The notes beneath the pieces are model-generated. The model was given only the letters and a program-made list of their open reading frames with translations. It was not told the origin of the DNA and searched no databases. From contig SCUB01000019.1 of assembly GCA_004297465.1 (NCBI GenBank), forward strand, positions 62,001 to 126,000: a DNA stretch of 64,000 bases. Direction: 5' to 3'. The DNA comes from Xanthobacteraceae bacterium. Lineage in GTDB: Bacteria; Pseudomonadota; Alphaproteobacteria; Rhizobiales; Xanthobacteraceae. Below, piece by piece: positions 61,280 to 64,000 of this stretch. Position 1 is the first letter of the stretch. Each line of letters opens with the position of its first letter. Both the position numbers and the translations under genes were made by a program.

Positions 61280-61300
61280 AGTATAGTTATTTGATATACT
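61280..61300. promoter_or_regulatory. Inverted repeat upstream of sulfate uptake genes
   Basis: AGTATA and TATACT flank a 9-base spacer, about 43 bases before the cysP start, in an AT-rich patch. It may be an operator or part of a promoter. It differs in sequence from the palindrome at 57941. Confidence 0.4.
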
Positions 61301-61342
61301 TCTTGCCTCGTCCTTCCCTGTCATTCAGCCGGGAGCTTCGTC

Positions 61343-62326
61343 ATGCTTCACCGAATCCTGCTCACGGGCGCGGCGCTGATCGTCAGCGCTTCGGCATTCG
61401 CGGCGGACGTGACGCTGCTCAATGTGTCGTATGACCCGACGCGTGAACTCTACGTGGAATACAACAAGGCGTTCGCGGCAGCCTATCAGAAGGAAACTGG
61501 CAAGACGGTCGAGATCAAGCAGTCGCATGGCGGCTCGGGTTCGCAGGCGCGTTCGGTGATCGACGGCCTGCGGGCCGATGTGGTGACGCTGGCGCTCGCC
61601 TATGACATCGACGCCATCGCCGACAAGGGGCTGCTGGCGGCGGACTGGCAGCAGCGGCTGCCGCAGAATTCCTCGCCCTACACCTCCACCATCGTGTTCC
61701 TGGTGCGCAAGGGCAATCCCCGGGGCGTCAGGGACTGGAGCGATCTGATCAAGCCGGGCGTGTCGGTGATCACGCCGAACCCCAAGACCTCCGGTGGCGC
61801 GCGCTGGAACTATCTGGCGGCGTGGGGCTATGAACTCAAGCGCACCGGTTCGGCGGAACAGGCCCGGCAGTTTGTCGCCAAGCTTTTTGCCAACGTTCCG
61901 GTGCTCGATTCCGGCGCGCGCGGCTCCACCGTCACCTTCGTCGAGCGCGGCGTCGGCGACGTGCTGCTGGCCTGGGAGAACGAAGCCCGGCTCGCCTTGC
62001 GGGAATTCGGCGCTGACAAGTTCGAGATCGTGGCGCCGCCGCTCTCGATTCTGGCCGAGCCGCCCGTTACAGTGGTGGATCGCGTGGCCGACAGGAAAGG
62101 CACCCGGGCCGTCGCCGAGGCCTACCTTAAATACTGGTACACAAGGGAAGGCCAGGATATCGCCGCGCGCAATTTCTTCCGCCCGCGCAATGCCGCGGCG
62201 GCGGGAAAAGCGGATTTTGCCGACGTCGAACTCTTCACCATCGACGAGGTCTTCGGCGGCTGGACCAAGGCGCAGAAGGAGCATTTCGCGGAAGGCGGAA
62301 TCTTCGACCAGATCTACCAGAACTGA
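61343..62326 (+). CDS. Sulfate ABC transporter substrate-binding protein
   Basis: 327 residues. Signal peptide '[20 protein letters not shown]'. The mature part matches Sbp/CysP: '[17 protein letters not shown]', '[17 protein letters not shown]', '[19 protein letters not shown]', '[16 protein letters not shown]', '[20 protein letters not shown]'. It captures sulfate (or thiosulfate) in the periplasm for CysTW and CysA. The permease gene follows 27 bases later. It could equally be named sbp; the two are hard to part by sequence alone. Confidence 0.94.
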   Translation: MLHRILLTGAALIVSASAFAADVTLLNVSYDPTRELYVEYNKAFAAAYQKETGKTVEIKQSHGGSGSQARSVIDGLRADVVTLALAYDIDAIADKGLLAADWQQRLPQNSSPYTSTIVFLVRKGNPRGVRDWSDLIKPGVSVITPNPKTSGGARWNYLAAWGYELKRTGSAEQARQFVAKLFANVPVLDSGARGSTVTFVERGVGDVLLAWENEARLALREFGADKFEIVAPPLSILAEPPVTVVDRVADRKGTRAVAEAYLKYWYTREGQDIAARNFFRPRNAAAAGKADFADVELFTIDEVFGGWTKAQKEHFAEGGIFDQIYQN

Positions 62327-62353
62327 CCGAAAGAGCCGGGGGCGGGGGGCGAG

Positions 62354-63193
62354 GTGACAGGCGGACAATTAGAACAGCGCAACGTGCTGCCGGGCTTCGG
62401 TCTCACCATGGGACTGACGCTGACCTGGCTGTCGATCATCGTCCTCATTCCGCTGGCGGCGCTGTTCCTCAAGACCTCCGAACTGAGCCTGACCGAGTTT
62501 TTCGGCATCATCGGCAGCCGGCGCACGTTGAGCGCGCTGAAACTGTCGTTCGGGCTCGCGCTGGCCGCGGCCGTGATCAATTTCATCATGGGCATGATCG
62601 TGGTGTGGGCGCTGGTGCGCTATGACTTTCCGCTGCGCCGCCTGTTCGACGCCATCGTCGATCTGCCGTTCGCGCTGCCGACGGCGGTCGCCGGCGTGGC
62701 GCTCACCGCGCTGTTCGCCGAGAAAGGCTGGCTCGGCGCGCCGCTTGCCGCGATCGGCATCAAGGTGGCGTTTACCCCGCTCGGCATCTTCGTGGCGATG
62801 ATCTTCATCGGCATTCCGTTTGTCGTGCGCACGGTGGAACCGGTGCTGGCCGATCTCGAAATCGAGATCGAGGAGGCCGCGGTCAGCCTCGGTGCCACGC
62901 GCTGGCATGTCATCACCAAGGTCATCGTTCCCAGCCTGATGCCGGCGATGCTGACCGGCTTTGCGCTGGCGTTCGCCCGCGCCGTCGGCGAATACGGCTC
63001 GGTGATCTTCATCGCCGGCAACCTGCCCAACGTTTCCGAGATCGCGCCGCTCCTGATCGTGATCCGGCTCTCCGAGTTCCGTTATGCCGACGCCGCCGCG
63101 ATCGCCGTGGTGATGCTCGTCGTGTCGTTCCTGATCATTTTCGCCATCAACCGCATCCAGCGCTGGTCGCTGACGCGCGCGATGTCGCGCTGA
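62354..63193 (+). CDS. cysT: Sulfate ABC transporter permease CysT
   Basis: 279 residues from GTG 62354, preceded by a G-rich ribosome site. Six hydrophobic helices; '[20 protein letters not shown]' and '[20 protein letters not shown]' are typical. The coupling loop is '[20 protein letters not shown]'. It forms the channel with CysW. cysW begins 13 bases downstream. Confidence 0.94.
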   Translation: MTGGQLEQRNVLPGFGLTMGLTLTWLSIIVLIPLAALFLKTSELSLTEFFGIIGSRRTLSALKLSFGLALAAAVINFIMGMIVVWALVRYDFPLRRLFDAIVDLPFALPTAVAGVALTALFAEKGWLGAPLAAIGIKVAFTPLGIFVAMIFIGIPFVVRTVEPVLADLEIEIEEAAVSLGATRWHVITKVIVPSLMPAMLTGFALAFARAVGEYGSVIFIAGNLPNVSEIAPLLIVIRLSEFRYADAAAIAVVMLVVSFLIIFAINRIQRWSLTRAMSR

Positions 63194-63206
63194 GCGGTCC
63201 GGTCCC

Positions 63207-64000
63207 ATGAGTCTCGCCACCCAGCCCCGCGCCCTGCCACCGACGCTGAGAGCGATGGCCGACGCGCGCACCGAGCCGGCGGCGGTGCGCGTTCTCATCA
63301 TCGGGCTGGCCGTGACCTTCCTCACGGTGTTCATCTTCCTGCCGCTGCTGGTGGTGTTCTCGGGAGCGCTGGCGCGCGGGATCGGCGTCTATCTCGCGGC
63401 GCTCGCCGAACCGGAGGCGCAGTCGGCGATCAGGCTCACCGTTCTGGTGGCGGCGATCTCGGTCGGCATCAACCTGGTGTTCGGGGTGATCGCCGCCTGG
63501 GCCATCGCCAAATTCGAATTTCACGGCAAGACCCTGCTGATCACGCTGATCGACCTGCCATTCTCGGTCAGCCCGGTGATTTCCGGCCTGATCTTCGTGC
63601 TGCTGTTCGGCGCCCAGGGCGTGCTGGGACCATGGCTGATGGGCCATGACGTCCAGATCATTTTCGCGGTCCCGGGCATCGCGCTGGCCACCACCTTCGT
63701 CACCTTCCCGTTCGTCGCACGCGAGCTCATCCCGCTAATGCAGGAGCAGGGCACGCAGGAGGAGGAGGCGGCGCTCTCGCTCGGCGCGTCGGGATTGCGG
63801 ACATTCTTCCGCGTCACGCTGCCCAACATCAAATGGGGCGTGCTGTACGGCGTGCTGCTGTGCAATGCGCGCGCCATGGGCGAGTTCGGCGCGGTGTCGG
63901 TGGTGTCCGGGCATATCCGGGGCGAAACCAACACCATGCCCCTGCTGGTGGAAATTCTCTATAATGAGTATCAATTCGTCGCCTCGTTCGCCGTCGCGTC
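63207..64000 (+). CDS. cysW: Sulfate ABC transporter permease CysW (cut by window end)
   Basis: ATG 63207; the frame stays open to the last base, giving 264 codons, so about 20-25 residues are missing. Hydrophobic helices and the CysW hallmarks are seen: '[20 protein letters not shown]', '[20 protein letters not shown]' with the coupling loop, and '[20 protein letters not shown]'. It pairs with CysT. cysA, the ATPase, would be expected next. Confidence 0.93.
   Translation, partial: MSLATQPRALPPTLRAMADARTEPAAVRVLIIGLAVTFLTVFIFLPLLVVFSGALARGIGVYLAALAEPEAQSAIRLTVLVAAISVGINLVFGVIAAWAIAKFEFHGKTLLITLIDLPFSVSPVISGLIFVLLFGAQGVLGPWLMGHDVQIIFAVPGIALATTFVTFPFVARELIPLMQEQGTQEEEAALSLGASGLRTFFRVTLPNIKWGVLYGVLLCNARAMGEFGAVSVVSGHIRGETNTMPLLVEILYNEYQFVASFAVA

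Overview
The window is GC-rich chromosomal DNA with strong G/C bias at third codon positions. It carries alphaproteobacterial hallmarks: cobST with a J-domain gene, a SUV3-like helicase beside an S4 protein and fdxA, a lysine-rich CarD, cpa/tad pili, yejABEF, and DUF2849-cysI-DUF934-cysH. The best fit is Hyphomicrobiales (Rhizobiales), near the Xanthobacteraceae/Nitrobacteraceae. This placement is inferred from gene content and order; no search was run. I saw no phage, insertion sequence, CRISPR array or rRNA. It reads as core genome.

Layout. 0-7 kb: a CorC/HlyC-type membrane protein, a REP-like palindrome, bolA, a J-domain protein, cobS, cobT and a phytase-like secreted protein. 7-14 kb: rpmB, a DUF3108 protein, a 1095-residue SUV3-like RNA helicase, an S4 protein, 7Fe ferredoxin and CarD. 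14-19.6 kb: an M48 lipoprotein protease, an SNase-like protein whose catalytic residues look degenerate, a branched-chain amino-acid type binding protein, a LysR regulator and tRNA-Arg(CCT). 19.6-28.6 kb, mostly minus strand: gamma-carbonic anhydrase, glycerate kinase, metF-metH and kdsB-pheA. 28.9-39.5 kb: a membrane-anchored cytochrome c, a yej-type peptide transporter with two tandem binding proteins, then an NlpC/P60 protein and leucyl aminopeptidase. 39.7-52.4 kb: a complete tad/cpa pilus locus with two Flp pilins and two TadE-like pseudopilins. 52.5-54.7 kb: malate synthase G. 54.8-64 kb: a divergent sulfur-assimilation cluster, ending inside cysW.

How genes work together. The sulfur cluster takes sulfate from uptake (cysP, cysT, cysW) through activation (cysD, cysNC) and APS reduction (cysH) to sulfide (cysI). 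It has no cysJ flavoprotein gene, but an adrenodoxin-type ferredoxin lies in the cysD operon and is the obvious candidate electron donor. CobST would serve cobalt insertion into the corrin ring, and the B12-dependent MetH in the same window is a consumer of the cofactor. The tad genes form one minus-strand block headed by the major pilin, with a hairpin terminator behind it that could raise pilin output over the assembly genes.

The most interesting points are the methyltransferase gene between the two pilin genes, the pilin with a non-canonical cleavage site, the ferredoxin replacing cysJ, the histone-H1-like tail on CarD, and the orphan secretin-N-domain protein.
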